A stretch of 64,000 bases of DNA, taken from positions 10,452-74,451 of the forward strand of contig JBOFGK010000058.1 in NCBI GenBank assembly GCA_051649085.1, written 5' to 3'. The position numbers and the translations under genes are program-made. This DNA comes from JBOFGK01 sp051649085. Lineage in GTDB: Bacteria; Bacillota_I; Bacilli_A; UBA3375. The stretch's first letter is position 1; each line of letters starts with the position of its first letter. The notes below the pieces were generated by a model. The model saw only the letters and a list, made by a program, of their open reading frames with translations, did no database searches and was not told where the DNA came from. This document shows, piece after piece, positions 17,679 to 27,003 of this stretch.

Positions 17679-18239
17679 TTATGCTCTTGAAACATATTGG
17701 CCAGTTGATGTATTCACAATAATTCTTTCATCTTGTTCAATGAATAGTGGTACGCGAATAACATGTCCTGTCTCAAGAGTAGCATTTTTATCTCCACCAC
17801 TCTTCGTATCCCCTTTAATTCCAGGGTCACACTGTGCAACAGTCATTTCCATTTTTTCAGGTAAATTGATTGCGATAATTCTACCTTCATTCATGACAAT
17901 TTCAACAATTAAGTTTTCAATTAACCATTTGATGTTATCACCAATTGCTTTTTTATCAACTTCTAATTGATCAAATGTCTCCATATCCATCATATAGTAA
18001 GTATCACCTTCACTATATAAGTACTGCATTTGCTTTTTGTCAACAATTGCCTTCTCAATTTTTTCTGAAGTGTTGTTAAATGTTATATCTTGTAATGCCC
18101 CTGTATCTAAGTTACGCATTTTTGTTCTTACAAAAGCAGGTCCCTTTCCAGGTTTTACGTGTTGAAATTCTACAACTTGATATAATGAGTTATTATATTT
18201 AATTGTTAATCCATTTTTTAAGTCATTTACTGTTGCCAT
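17679..18239 (-). CDS. efp: elongation factor P
   Basis: 186 residues, standard three-domain EF-P. The loop KPGKGPAF near residue 30 carries the Lys that reaches the peptidyl-transferase centre when ribosomes stall at proline runs. The C-terminal signature DPGIKGDTKSGGDKNATLETG is intact. No modification enzymes (epmA/B, ymfI) are in the window. GAGGAGATAATA precedes the start. Confidence 0.97.
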   Translation of the reverse strand: MATVNDLKNGLTIKYNNSLYQVVEFQHVKPGKGPAFVRTKMRNLDTGALQDITFNNTSEKIEKAIVDKKQMQYLYSEGDTYYMMDMETFDQLEVDKKAIGDNIKWLIENLIVEIVMNEGRIIAINLPEKMEMTVAQCDPGIKGDTKSGGDKNATLETGHVIRVPLFIEQDERIIVNTSTGQYVSRA

Positions 18240-18277
18240 TATTATCTCCTCTCATATCATATTTATTATAGCATATT

Positions 18278-19159
18278 TTACTTGTCAAGTGGGAATTCAT
18301 CATCAAATGTATATTTTTTACCGTTTATTTTATATCCTAATACAGTATTTAAATTAACGTTTTTAAGTGCTCCAAAAATTGATTTTTCGATGTTTGGATT
18401 AATCACTTTTAAACTTTCAATTAATTCTTTTACTTCTCGTCGTTTAGAACTTGTTTTTTCGGCCGCTACAACACATCCACAATTCATTGCTGCAATTCCA
18501 TTTGATTTTGTATAACGGATGATATCTTCTTCTTTTACATAAACTAAGGGACGGATAAGTTCAATTCCTTCATAGTTTGTCGCCGTAAGTTTAGGCATCA
18601 TCGTCTGTACGTTACTTGCATAAAATAAATTGAGTAGCGTTGTTTCAATAAAATCGTTGAAATGATGACCTAGTGCTAATTTGTTACAACCCTTTTGTTG
18701 GGCAAATTCATATAAGCTCCCACGACGCATTTTCGCACATAAATAGCAAGGATAGTCTTTAGCAATTTTATCAACAATTGCGAAAATTTCTGTATCAAAT
18801 ACTTCTAAATCAATCCCTAACTTTTTTGCATTTGTAACTAATAAATCATAATTACTTTGATTAAAACCAGGATTCATCGCAATAAATACAAGTTCGAATT
18901 TTATTTGTCCGTGTCGCTTTAATTCTTGAAGAAGTTTAGCCATGAGTAAACTATCTTTTCCACCTGAAATACAGACTGCTATTTTATCACCTTCACTAAT
19001 TAAATTAAACTCTTTAATACCTTTTATAAAGGGAGTCCACAACTCTTTACGATATTTTTTAATCAATGAACGTTCAATTTCTTCTAAGGGTGCCATCGCT
19101 TTTGTTACTTCGACTGTATTACAGTATTTGTTTAAATTATCTAATAAACTTGTACTCAT
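18278..19159 (-). CDS. TtcA/TtuA-family tRNA thiolation protein
   Basis: 293 residues. The ATP-pyrophosphatase PP-loop SGGKDS is at about 65-70. CYLCAKMRRG gives the CxxC pair and AMNCGC the third Cys, the iron-sulfur ligand layout of TtcA-type 2-thiolation enzymes. The GHHFNDFIETTLLNLFY motif is also present. The enzyme activates a tRNA base by adenylation and inserts sulfur; the modified position (C32 or another) is not certain in Bacillota. The start overlaps the Nif3 stop by one base. Confidence 0.9.
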   Translation of the reverse strand: MSTSLLDNLNKYCNTVEVTKAMAPLEEIERSLIKKYRKELWTPFIKGIKEFNLISEGDKIAVCISGGKDSLLMAKLLQELKRHGQIKFELVFIAMNPGFNQSNYDLLVTNAKKLGIDLEVFDTEIFAIVDKIAKDYPCYLCAKMRRGSLYEFAQQKGCNKLALGHHFNDFIETTLLNLFYASNVQTMMPKLTATNYEGIELIRPLVYVKEEDIIRYTKSNGIAAMNCGCVVAAEKTSSKRREVKELIESLKVINPNIEKSIFGALKNVNLNTVLGYKINGKKYTFDDEFPLDK

Positions 19160-20232
19160 TAAATCACCTCAAATGGATCTGGATCTACTTCCGAAGAAAT
19201 CGCTGTAATGTCTTCACTAATCATATTAATAAAGTCGGCCATTGCATCATTAAATACAAGTTCCGCAACATGTCCAATATCAATTAATGCTATCCCTAAA
19301 TCAAGTGCTGCACGGGCATCATGAAATTTAACATCACCAGTCACTAAAACATCGCATTTATTTTGCCTAGCAGCTTCTAAATAATCACAACCAGCTCCAC
19401 CAACAACTGCAACACGACTAATAATTTTTTCCAAATCTCCTGTAATTTTTAAGTGATCAAGTCCAAATTTCTTTTTTAAATCTTTAGCAAAGTGTTCTAG
19501 CGTTTTAGGTTTGATTTGACCATAACGACCAATTCCCAACATTGTACGATTACTATTTAGTTGATTCGAGATGAAGCAAACACGTTTTTTTGTTTTTTTA
19601 TTGTAAATTGACAATTTCTTTTTCAAAAGAATTTCTTGTTCATCACTTAGATTAGCTTCTAAAATTATAACATCATGTTCAGACTCTTCGTTTTCATTTG
19701 TTTTTTCAAGCTTAATTTTCGGATACATATAAACTTCTACTAAATTTTTAGAAGTATGTCCAGCACCAATTAGTCGCATAATATTAATAATATCTTCGAC
19801 ATTACTTTCTGAAAGTTCTATTTGGATATTATTAAGTTTTATTGGAACGCTAGGTGCTAAAACAAATTGTTTATTTAATCCAATAATTTCTGCTAACCAA
19901 TCGTTCATTCCGTTATTAGCGATGTCAGCATTTGTATGAACTACATAAACAGCAATGTCTGCTTTAATTAATCTAACAATACGTCGATTACTAATGCTGT
20001 TAGTTGCAAGTGTTTTAAGCGGTTTGAAAATAACTGGATGATGGACAACAATCACATCAATTTTCTTTTCAATTGCTTCATCAACTACTTCATCTGTAAT
20101 CTCAAGTGCAGTTAAAATTCGATTTACTTCTTTGTTACTTCCACCCAATTGTAATCCGACATTATCCCAATCTTCACTTATATGTGTTGGGTAAAAAAAG
20201 TCGAGTGTATTAATTAATTCATATAATTTCAT
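19159..20232 (-). CDS. Nif3-like dinuclear metal centre protein (YqfO type)
   Basis: About 357 residues. VVHHPVIFKPLK near residue 68 and DIGHVAELVF near the C-terminus carry the His residues that bind the metal pair in Nif3 proteins. The middle ~100 residues form the extra CutA-like insert of the YqfO subgroup. Annotated elsewhere as GTP cyclohydrolase-like or unknown; function unsettled. The start at 20232 has GGAGG directly in front and overlaps trmK by 14 bases; an ATG at 20250 lacks a ribosome site. Confidence 0.92.
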   Translation of the reverse strand: MKLYELINTLDFFYPTHISEDWDNVGLQLGGSNKEVNRILTALEITDEVVDEAIEKKIDVIVVHHPVIFKPLKTLATNSISNRRIVRLIKADIAVYVVHTNADIANNGMNDWLAEIIGLNKQFVLAPSVPIKLNNIQIELSESNVEDIINIMRLIGAGHTSKNLVEVYMYPKIKLEKTNENEESEHDVIILEANLSDEQEILLKKKLSIYNKKTKKRVCFISNQLNSNRTMLGIGRYGQIKPKTLEHFAKDLKKKFGLDHLKITGDLEKIISRVAVVGGAGCDYLEAARQNKCDVLVTGDVKFHDARAALDLGIALIDIGHVAELVFNDAMADFINMISEDITAISSEVDPDPFEVI

Positions 20233-20905
20233 GTTCCTCCATTTGAACATTTTCTTTTATTAAGGCTATTTTTTCCGTTAGTTTGTCATTTTTAATTGGT
20301 AGCTGATTATTAATTTTAGTTAGATGATTATATTCTGCTGTCCACATTTGAATAAATTCATTACTTTGTTCGGTTAATAATCTAGGCCCAAACATTAATT
20401 CGGCTTTACTTAATGTAAATTGTTTGCTCACAAATTGACACTCAATGATTTCATAATATTTTTTTCTCTCTTTAACTACTTTTTCAGTCATGATTTGAAA
20501 ATTATTAGCTTGTAAAAATTCACGTAATTCATAGAGACCGTTGTTGGCTTGAAGTAAAATCTGTTTATTTTTGAATTTTGATAATTGCGATTTCATAATA
20601 TTAGAAATAGTATTCCCACCCATTCCTGCAATTATAATTGTCTGATATTGTTGAATAAATTCTTCATCAACATTTATTAATCCATCGCTTTTTACTGCTT
20701 TAATTTGGTCTTTAAGTCCAAAACTTAAAATGCTTTTTTGGGCATTATTAAGTGGTCCTTCTGTAACTTCAACTGCTAGTCCTTGATGTTCTAAGCTTTG
20801 TTTACAAAAATCAATTAATAAATACGCATGATCGGTTCCAATATCGATAACACTTTTACTCTTAATTAATTTTTTTACTGCTTTTAATCGTTTATCTAAT
20901 AGCAT
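20219..20905 (-). CDS. trmK: tRNA (adenine(22)-N1)-methyltransferase
   Basis: 228 residues. The SAM-binding Rossmann start SVIDIGTDHAYLLIDF, the TEGPLNNAQKSI segment and the IIAGMGGNTI motif are diagnostic of TrmK. The enzyme methylates A22 in the D-loop of tRNA-Ser and others. It lies directly between rpoD and the Nif3 gene, the order conserved across Bacillota. Confidence 0.94.
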   Translation of the reverse strand: MLLDKRLKAVKKLIKSKSVIDIGTDHAYLLIDFCKQSLEHQGLAVEVTEGPLNNAQKSILSFGLKDQIKAVKSDGLINVDEEFIQQYQTIIIAGMGGNTISNIMKSQLSKFKNKQILLQANNGLYELREFLQANNFQIMTEKVVKERKKYYEIIECQFVSKQFTLSKAELMFGPRLLTEQSNEFIQMWTAEYNHLTKINNQLPIKNDKLTEKIALIKENVQMEEHEII

Positions 20906-20911
20906 ATTTAC

Positions 20912-22849
20912 CTACATGTATAAGTCAAGACGTTCTTTTTCCGCATACGATTTTAGTTTACGTCTTCCTTTGCTTTCTATTTGTCTAATTCTCTCTCTAG
21001 TTACATTAAATAACATTCCAACTTCTTCAAGTGTTAATGGTTTAACAATTCCTTCAGTTAATTTGTTGACTTTTTCTAAAATTCCAATTTCTTCAGTGAT
21101 GATTTCAATGTTACTTTTAATGAAATTAATATTATTTTCGCGAACTTGTTCAAGAATTTTTTCTAATTTTTCACACTTTTCATTTTCTTTTTCTTTGTTT
21201 TTGATAATCATACGCTCATATTGCTTGCGCTTAGTGTTAAACTTATAATTATTTTGTTTAATGCGTTTTTTAAACTTAACTTTTTGACGCTGAGATAAAT
21301 GTTCAGCCTCTTCAATTACATGTTCAAATTCTTCTAAATCAATGTAGTCATTTTCAAGTAGTAATAGAATATTTTTCAAAATAGCTACACGATCATGTAA
21401 TTGTTCATAATTTAAGTCATACAATCCATAGCGATATTTAATTACTTCTCCTTCTCGATCAGGAATTTCTTCAATAATATCTAAGATTTTACTTTTCAAT
21501 TCATTCATCTCACTATAGCTTTCTTGACCTTGATTTTTCGTATCTTCAATGAATGATTCAAGTGACGAGTTATCTTCACCAACTGGCATTTCTAACGCAA
21601 TTGGATCACGAGCAATTTTGAAAATTTCTTTTACTTGTTCTTCCGTCATCGGTGGCGAGACATGCATTCCAATTTCTGCAAACGAAGCTTCTTGACCATA
21701 TTTTTGCACAAGCTCACGTTGAACTTTTGTAACTTTGTTAATTGTTTCAACCATATGTACAGGTACACGAATAACTCTCGATTTATCCGCAATTGCACGA
21801 GTAATTCCCTGGCGTACCCACCATGTTGCATATGTAGAAAATTTAAATCCAGTGTGGTAATCATATTTATCGATTGCTCTAATTAGTCCAACTGTTCCTT
21901 CGTGAATTAAGTCAATCAAGTCAAGTCCACGATTAATATATTTTTTCGCAACTGAAACAACTAATCGTTTATTTGAAAGTGAAAGCATTTCACGAGCCTC
22001 TTGAGCTTCTTTTATTTGAGTAGGTGTTGCTTTATCACCAAGTTGACGCGTATCGAAAATTACTTTTCCTAATTTAAGTTCTGTTGATTTTGTTAGTAGT
22101 GGATATTGATTAATTGATGACAGGTATTGACGCACTAAATCCGATGATTGACGTTTTTCTACCCCTTTAGTTAGCTCTTCAATTTGGAAATCTAAGTTTT
22201 TCCCATCAAAATCTCCACTCATTTTTAAAAGCGCAATCTCATTAGCAAAGTCATCATTTGTATAATTTACAATAATATTTTTCTTTTCTAAATGATTCTC
22301 AGCTTTAACAAAAAAGACTTTTTCATACATAACACCAAATGAGTTAGATAATTCTAAATCTAGGGTCACATCATCCAGAATATTTCCATTATTCCTTGCT
22401 GCTTGGATTAAACGATCAACAATTTTTTCAATTGTTCTCTCTTCAGCTTTTGTAAAAATGCGTCGTTCAAAATCGTCATTTTCATCATCAATAAATTCCA
22501 TGTTATCAATTTCTTCAAGCATTATATCTGACATTTTACGGTGTTGTAAATCTAAATTAGGTACTTCTTCTGCTTCATAGTCTTCACTTGCAATATTTAA
22601 TTTAGTAAAGTCGTTAATTATTAAATTTATAATTTCATTTTTCTTATATCCTGATGAAATTTTAACATCTAACAAATTTGTTAATTCTTTTAGATTAAGA
22701 ACTTTGATTTCATTTAAATGTTCTTGATTAAAACTTTGAAAAACATATTTTACTAGTTCTTCTTGATCACTATCTTCAGGTATTTTTTTTCCGAGTAACT
22801 TTAATATTTCTGTTAATTCTTCAACTTTTAAGCTTGTTATTTTTTTCAT
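20912..22849 (-). CDS. rpoD: primary sigma factor with an inserted domain
   Basis: 645 residues, against about 370 in Bacillus SigA. Residues 1-230 are an added N-terminal part; VLNLKELTNLLDVKISSGYKKNEIINLI (written in part; about 50-77) looks like a SAP motif. Region 1.2 begins at SDLVRQYLSSINQYPLLT (about 236), region 2 follows (DLIHEGTVGLIRAIDKY, FSTYATWWVRQGITRAI), then 3 and 3.2 (PVGEDNSSLESFIED). Region 4.1 (DREGEVIKYRYGLYD, to about 478) is cut off from 4.2 (LTLEEVGMLFNVTRERIRQIE, from about 604) by about 125 charged, coiled-coil-like residues (DNA 21041-21415). The frame is open throughout, so this is not a frameshift. It lies downstream of dnaG, as is usual. Confidence 0.95.
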   Translation of the reverse strand: MKKITSLKVEELTEILKLLGKKIPEDSDQEELVKYVFQSFNQEHLNEIKVLNLKELTNLLDVKISSGYKKNEIINLIINDFTKLNIASEDYEAEEVPNLDLQHRKMSDIMLEEIDNMEFIDDENDDFERRIFTKAEERTIEKIVDRLIQAARNNGNILDDVTLDLELSNSFGVMYEKVFFVKAENHLEKKNIIVNYTNDDFANEIALLKMSGDFDGKNLDFQIEELTKGVEKRQSSDLVRQYLSSINQYPLLTKSTELKLGKVIFDTRQLGDKATPTQIKEAQEAREMLSLSNKRLVVSVAKKYINRGLDLIDLIHEGTVGLIRAIDKYDYHTGFKFSTYATWWVRQGITRAIADKSRVIRVPVHMVETINKVTKVQRELVQKYGQEASFAEIGMHVSPPMTEEQVKEIFKIARDPIALEMPVGEDNSSLESFIEDTKNQGQESYSEMNELKSKILDIIEEIPDREGEVIKYRYGLYDLNYEQLHDRVAILKNILLLLENDYIDLEEFEHVIEEAEHLSQRQKVKFKKRIKQNNYKFNTKRKQYERMIIKNKEKENEKCEKLEKILEQVRENNINFIKSNIEIITEEIGILEKVNKLTEGIVKPLTLEEVGMLFNVTRERIRQIESKGRRKLKSYAEKERLDLYM

Positions 22850-22878
22850 TTTACTCCTAATTCAGATTTTTATCGTAA

Positions 22879-24588
22879 TTACAATTTTTTAAATAAATTC
22901 CATTTACTATTTTTTCTTTTTTGCTCGTTATTAAGTAAGTTATCTATATCTATATTTTCCTCAAATAAATACTTTTTCTTTATTTGATCTATTTGTTGTG
23001 CCACAACTGGATTTTTGTCAATAAATTCAATGTAATCAAATTGACTTTCAATTGAAGATGTATAATATTCTGTTAATGCAATATATAGCTCATTACAACG
23101 TTTAAATTTAAAATTATTAGCTCTAATTTTCTGTTGTATTTGCTCAAACACTTGTTTGTTGGATAACATTTCCGATAACAAATAATCTTCAATATCAGCA
23201 AATTCAACATTTTTCACCCGCTTGTTTATCACCTGGTTTTGTGCCTGAAATTGTGATTCTAATTCGATTGGTAAAGACTGATCATTTTCAAGTGATTCAA
23301 ATTCATCAATAAATACAGGTTTTTGTTCGAATTTTATATTGTCAGCTATCTTCATTAATATTTCTGGTCGTACTTGAGTAAGTTCTGCAACTTGATCAAT
23401 AATCAGCATTTTTGTTATTTCATTATATTTAGTTAATCCATAAAGAACTTCATCAATATATTGTTGTTTGTATGTTAAATTACTCAAATCAAATTGTCCA
23501 CTGTAAAATTGAATTGCAAATTCGTTATAACTCAAAGCATTATCAAGTAAATTTTGAAAGTCTGTTGTAGTGAATTTTTCTAAATACTCATCCACATCCT
23601 TGGCACCTTTCATTTCTACAATTCGAACTTCAAACTTAGTCATTAGTAATCTTTTTGCAAGTTTTGCTGTTGTACTTTGACCTGCATTATCATTATCAAG
23701 ACATAATGTAATTTTAGAAACTTTTAATTGTTCTAACATTTTTACGTGATTGGTAGTTAGAGCAGTTCCCATCAAAGCAATGGCATTTTTAAAGCCTTTT
23801 TCTGCAAGTCTTATGACATCAAAGAACCCTTCAACAATGATCAATTGATCATCAGCATATTCTTTTGCTCGGTGAAAATTATAAAGCAAACGATTTTTAT
23901 TGAAAACTTTGCTATCAAGTGAATTAATATATTTAATATTTGAATTCCCAATAGTTCTCCCTGAAAAACCAACTACATCGCCATATTGATCAAAAATCGG
24001 AATTACTAAACGACCACTAAAACTATCACGTCCTTTGTTAGAAAATATTTTTAATTGTTCAATTGTATACTGTGTATAATTCTCTTCTTTTTCAATTTTA
24101 AAGTCCAAATAGCGTCTTAAATTTTCCGAATCATTTGGAGAAAAACCTAATTTATACTCAGAAATAACTTCAAACGAATAATTTCTTTTAGCTAAATAAT
24201 CTTCAGCAGCTTCTGCTTCTTCACTTGCAAGCAAGTTAGTATGGTAAAAATCTAGTAAATCTTCCATTAAAAATTTTTCAGCTGTTTTAACACTTTTTTT
24301 TACAACCGTTTGTTCAATTTGAATGTTATTTTGTTCAGCAATTTTCTTTAGGGCAAGATTATAGGGGATTTTTTCAAATTTCTCCACAAAATTAATTGCA
24401 TTACCACCAGTATTACAGACAAAACATTTAAAAATACGTTTATCATTATTAACGGTTAATGAGGGAGATGTATCATCATGAAAAGGACAAATACCAACAT
24501 AATTTGCGCCTTTTTTTTCAAGTTCAATGTATTGATTTACGACATCAGCAATATTTATATTTTCAACAATTTTTGTTGTATTATTCAT
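22879..24588 (-). CDS. dnaG: DNA primase
   Basis: About 569 residues. The N-terminal zinc ribbon is CPFHDD...CFVC (Cys-x2-His ... Cys-x2-Cys). The RNA polymerase core carries VIPIFDQYGDVVGFSGR and the TOPRIM residues IVEGFFD and LCLDNDNAG. The C-terminal helical part would bind the replicative helicase. It makes RNA primers for replication. The start at 24588 is chosen because AAAAAGGAAC precedes it and it overlaps the DnaD-like gene by 8 bases; the frame is open to 24630. Confidence 0.96.
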   Translation of the reverse strand: MNNTTKIVENINIADVVNQYIELEKKGANYVGICPFHDDTSPSLTVNNDKRIFKCFVCNTGGNAINFVEKFEKIPYNLALKKIAEQNNIQIEQTVVKKSVKTAEKFLMEDLLDFYHTNLLASEEAEAAEDYLAKRNYSFEVISEYKLGFSPNDSENLRRYLDFKIEKEENYTQYTIEQLKIFSNKGRDSFSGRLVIPIFDQYGDVVGFSGRTIGNSNIKYINSLDSKVFNKNRLLYNFHRAKEYADDQLIIVEGFFDVIRLAEKGFKNAIALMGTALTTNHVKMLEQLKVSKITLCLDNDNAGQSTTAKLAKRLLMTKFEVRIVEMKGAKDVDEYLEKFTTTDFQNLLDNALSYNEFAIQFYSGQFDLSNLTYKQQYIDEVLYGLTKYNEITKMLIIDQVAELTQVRPEILMKIADNIKFEQKPVFIDEFESLENDQSLPIELESQFQAQNQVINKRVKNVEFADIEDYLLSEMLSNKQVFEQIQQKIRANNFKFKRCNELYIALTEYYTSSIESQFDYIEFIDKNPVVAQQIDQIKKKYLFEENIDIDNLLNNEQKRKNSKWNLFKKL

Positions 24589-25447
24589 TATTAGTTCCTT
24601 TTTTACCAAGTAATTCTTCAATTGATTCAATTATTTCATTATCTTCAACCGCTTGTTGTTCATATTTATATTGCGGATCAACATAGCTAGATTTTTCCTT
24701 GTTTAAAAGTTCTTTCTTTTCACGGATATATAGGACTGCTTCATTTACTGTATTAATTTTAGCTTTTTGCCAATCACTTAATAAAATATTCACAAATTTA
24801 AAATTTAAATTGTTGTAAATTGACGAAGTAATTGCATAATCAATCGCTAAATTGATTAATGTTACATCATATCTCTTAGTTTCAATCAACTCAAAAACCT
24901 CTTCAAAAATTTCAATTTTCAATTCAATTTGATTCAAGCAAATTATTTCTAATGGATCAAATGTTTGTAAATAATGTAAATAATCTTCTTCTGAATTAAT
25001 AACAATTTTATTTGAAAATTCATTTTCGTAATCACGAAATGCAATTTGACACAAACGATATTTATATTGTTGTTCTGTAATTTTATGCGTTTGCAATTCA
25101 GTTTTTAGTTGTTGCTCTAGTAACGGACTTAATTTAAAAACTGCTCCAACATTTGACATATCTTTATGCAAATAATATTCAGTTTGAGTTGTAATTTCAC
25201 TTAAAAACACTGTAAAATTAATCATTCCATCAGTTGTTTTTAATTGATATTTCAGTAACTCTCGTTTCTCGAATTCCAAAAGCATTTCTTTGAATTCTCC
25301 AAGAGTCAAATTTGCTCTTTCAGCAAAATCAGTAAATGGTAATTCTGGTTGGTTCAAATATTCACAAATAAGTGCATAGTAGCCAAATTCGCTAATATTT
25401 TGTAGATTGATCTTTTGCTTTTTTCCAAAAAACTGAACTTTCACCAT
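24581..25447 (-). CDS. DnaD-domain replication protein (DnaB/DnaD-like)
   Basis: 288 residues. The segment LNFKFVNILLSDWQKAKINTVNEAV (in part; about 214-240) matches the DnaD/DnaB2 C-terminal helix motif with its ILxxW core. The N-terminal half looks like a winged-helix DDBH1-type domain. Such proteins load the replicative helicase at oriC or restart sites. Adjacent dnaG supports a replication role. Whether it is the DnaD or the DnaB-loader orthologue cannot be settled here. It overlaps ispA by one base (TAATG). Confidence 0.8.
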   Translation of the reverse strand: MVKVQFFGKKQKINLQNISEFGYYALICEYLNQPELPFTDFAERANLTLGEFKEMLLEFEKRELLKYQLKTTDGMINFTVFLSEITTQTEYYLHKDMSNVGAVFKLSPLLEQQLKTELQTHKITEQQYKYRLCQIAFRDYENEFSNKIVINSEEDYLHYLQTFDPLEIICLNQIELKIEIFEEVFELIETKRYDVTLINLAIDYAITSSIYNNLNFKFVNILLSDWQKAKINTVNEAVLYIREKKELLNKEKSSYVDPQYKYEQQAVEDNEIIESIEELLGKKGTNNE

Positions 25448-26286
25448 TATTTCACTCTTTTCTTTATTCTTTCAATTATTTTTCTTAATTCAGGGTAATC
25501 AGCTAATTTAGAAATTAAAGTAGAATATTCTTTTTCAAATAACATTTCGAGTTCAAACTTAGTATAAAAATCAACATAAGTTTTTTTGGCATTTACACGA
25601 TCTTGTCCAACTTCCTTACCAATCTCTTCGAATTTCCCATATAAATCCAAGTAATCATCTTGTATTTGAAATAAGCAACCTAATTTTGCTCCCACTTCTT
25701 TAAAAAAGTCCACTTGCGCTTGACGATTCGAAGCAATACATGCAAGTTCAAGTGGCAACATAATCAAACGCGCTGTCTTTTGATAATTAATCTTTTCAAG
25801 TATTTCTAAACTAATCTCTGTGTTTTCATTTTTCAAATCAATTACTTGGCCATTAATCATTCCGCAATTTGCACCGATCGCTGAAATGAAATGCTCAAGC
25901 ATCTTCACTTTAATTTCAGCACTTAGGGGCGATTTTAACAATTCTTGATACGCATGTGTAAGTAAAGCATCTCCAGCAAGAATTGCTATATCTTCACCAA
26001 AAACTAAGTGATTTGTTAATTTACCACGACGATAATCATCATTATCAAGGGCAGGTAAATCATCATGAATTAATGAGTATGTATGAATCATTTCAATTGC
26101 TGCTCCAACACAAAAAAAGTTGTCAACTTTTTCTTCAGCAAAGTCAGTTAACAAACTAAAAAACAGTATCGGCCTAAGCTGTTTACCATTTGAGATTAGT
26201 GAATAATTAATTGAGTCTTTCAGCGATTTTTCAATTTCATATTGCTCAAAAACATTTGTCAAATATTCATTAAATTGTTCTTGCAT
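25447..26286 (-). CDS. ispA: short-chain polyprenyl (farnesyl) diphosphate synthase
   Basis: 279 residues, class I trans-isoprenyl synthase. The first Asp-rich motif is HDDLPALDNDDYRRGK and the second FQIQDDYLDLYG, followed by GKEVGQDRVNAKKTY. The DDxxxxD spacing and residues before it are typical of farnesyl/geranyl diphosphate synthases (IspA). It supplies C15 for undecaprenyl and quinone chains, and a second, longer-type synthase is at 39432-40529. It is co-transcribed with the replication genes. Confidence 0.93.
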   Translation of the reverse strand: MQEQFNEYLTNVFEQYEIEKSLKDSINYSLISNGKQLRPILFFSLLTDFAEEKVDNFFCVGAAIEMIHTYSLIHDDLPALDNDDYRRGKLTNHLVFGEDIAILAGDALLTHAYQELLKSPLSAEIKVKMLEHFISAIGANCGMINGQVIDLKNENTEISLEILEKINYQKTARLIMLPLELACIASNRQAQVDFFKEVGAKLGCLFQIQDDYLDLYGKFEEIGKEVGQDRVNAKKTYVDFYTKFELEMLFEKEYSTLISKLADYPELRKIIERIKKRVK

Positions 26287-26289
26287 CTT

Positions 26290-26580
26290 TTAAAGTTCCA
26301 TTTCTTCGGCATCAAAAGTATTAAACATTTCTTCGATCATTTCCCATTCATCAACAGCACTCTCAGGAATTTCGATTAAATTACCAATTGTTCCGTCTTC
26401 TAACTCTTCATACTTATATGCAAATACAGCATAGTCATCATCTAGTGATTCAACCTCGTCGAACTCACTGGCAAGTGTCAACAAAACATAACTCTGACCT
26501 TCATTTTCGAAAGTAAATAAAACCTCCGCTAATATTTCTTCGTTGTTTTCATCAACAATTGTAATGTACTTATCTTCCAT
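26290..26580 (-). CDS. DUF1292 family protein (YrzB-like)
   Basis: 96 residues, acidic. ITIVDENNEEILAEVLFTFENEGQSYVLL is the beginning of the DUF1292 family, normally found just downstream of ireB and ruvX as here. No biochemical function is established. Confidence 0.9.
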   Translation of the reverse strand: MEDKYITIVDENNEEILAEVLFTFENEGQSYVLLTLASEFDEVESLDDDYAVFAYKYEELEDGTIGNLIEIPESAVDEWEMIEEMFNTFDAEEMEL

Positions 26581-26604
26581 TTTTTCTCCATTCTCTCATC
26601 AAGA

Positions 26605-27003
26605 TTATTGAAAATCTAAATAATCTTGTAATATTACACTTGCCGCTGTCGAATCGATGCGGGTACGTGAATTGAAATTTTTATTTTTTAGTTTGTGAAT
26701 TTCTTTAGCCTTTTTAGAACTTTCTCGTTCATCAACTAAAATAACTGTGTATGCATCCATAAAATGTTCCGCAAATTCTTTGACTTCTTCTGCCTGAAAC
26801 CCACATGAACCATCCATGTTTAATGGCAACCCAATTACAATTTTCTCCACGTTGTATTTTTGACATAACTCATCAATTTCTTGAAATAATCCCCTAGTAT
26901 TTTCTATTATTCCATAGTCTTGAGCAATTATTTTAAGTGGATCTGAAAGTGATATTCCAACCCTTTTTTGACCATAGTCAATTCCTAATATCCGACTATA
27001 CAT
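26605..27003 (-). CDS. ruvX: Holliday-junction resolvase-like YqgF/RuvX
   Basis: 132 residues, RNase H-like fold. ILGIDYGQKRVGISLSDP carries the first catalytic Asp, IVIGLPLNMDGS the second motif, and VDERESSKKA plus RIDSTAASVILQDYL the last acidic residues. YqgF is implicated in pre-16S rRNA 5' processing and is essential in several species. The start overlaps the ireB end by 8 bases. Confidence 0.94.
   Translation of the reverse strand: MYSRILGIDYGQKRVGISLSDPLKIIAQDYGIIENTRGLFQEIDELCQKYNVEKIVIGLPLNMDGSCGFQAEEVKEFAEHFMDAYTVILVDERESSKKAKEIHKLKNKNFNSRTRIDSTAASVILQDYLDFQ

Noticed and set aside
20912..21415. RpoD insert as an intein or frameshift artefact
   Set aside because: The frame is continuous, the insert lacks intein splice residues (N-terminal Cys/Ser, C-terminal His-Asn), and composition matches the rest of the protein.
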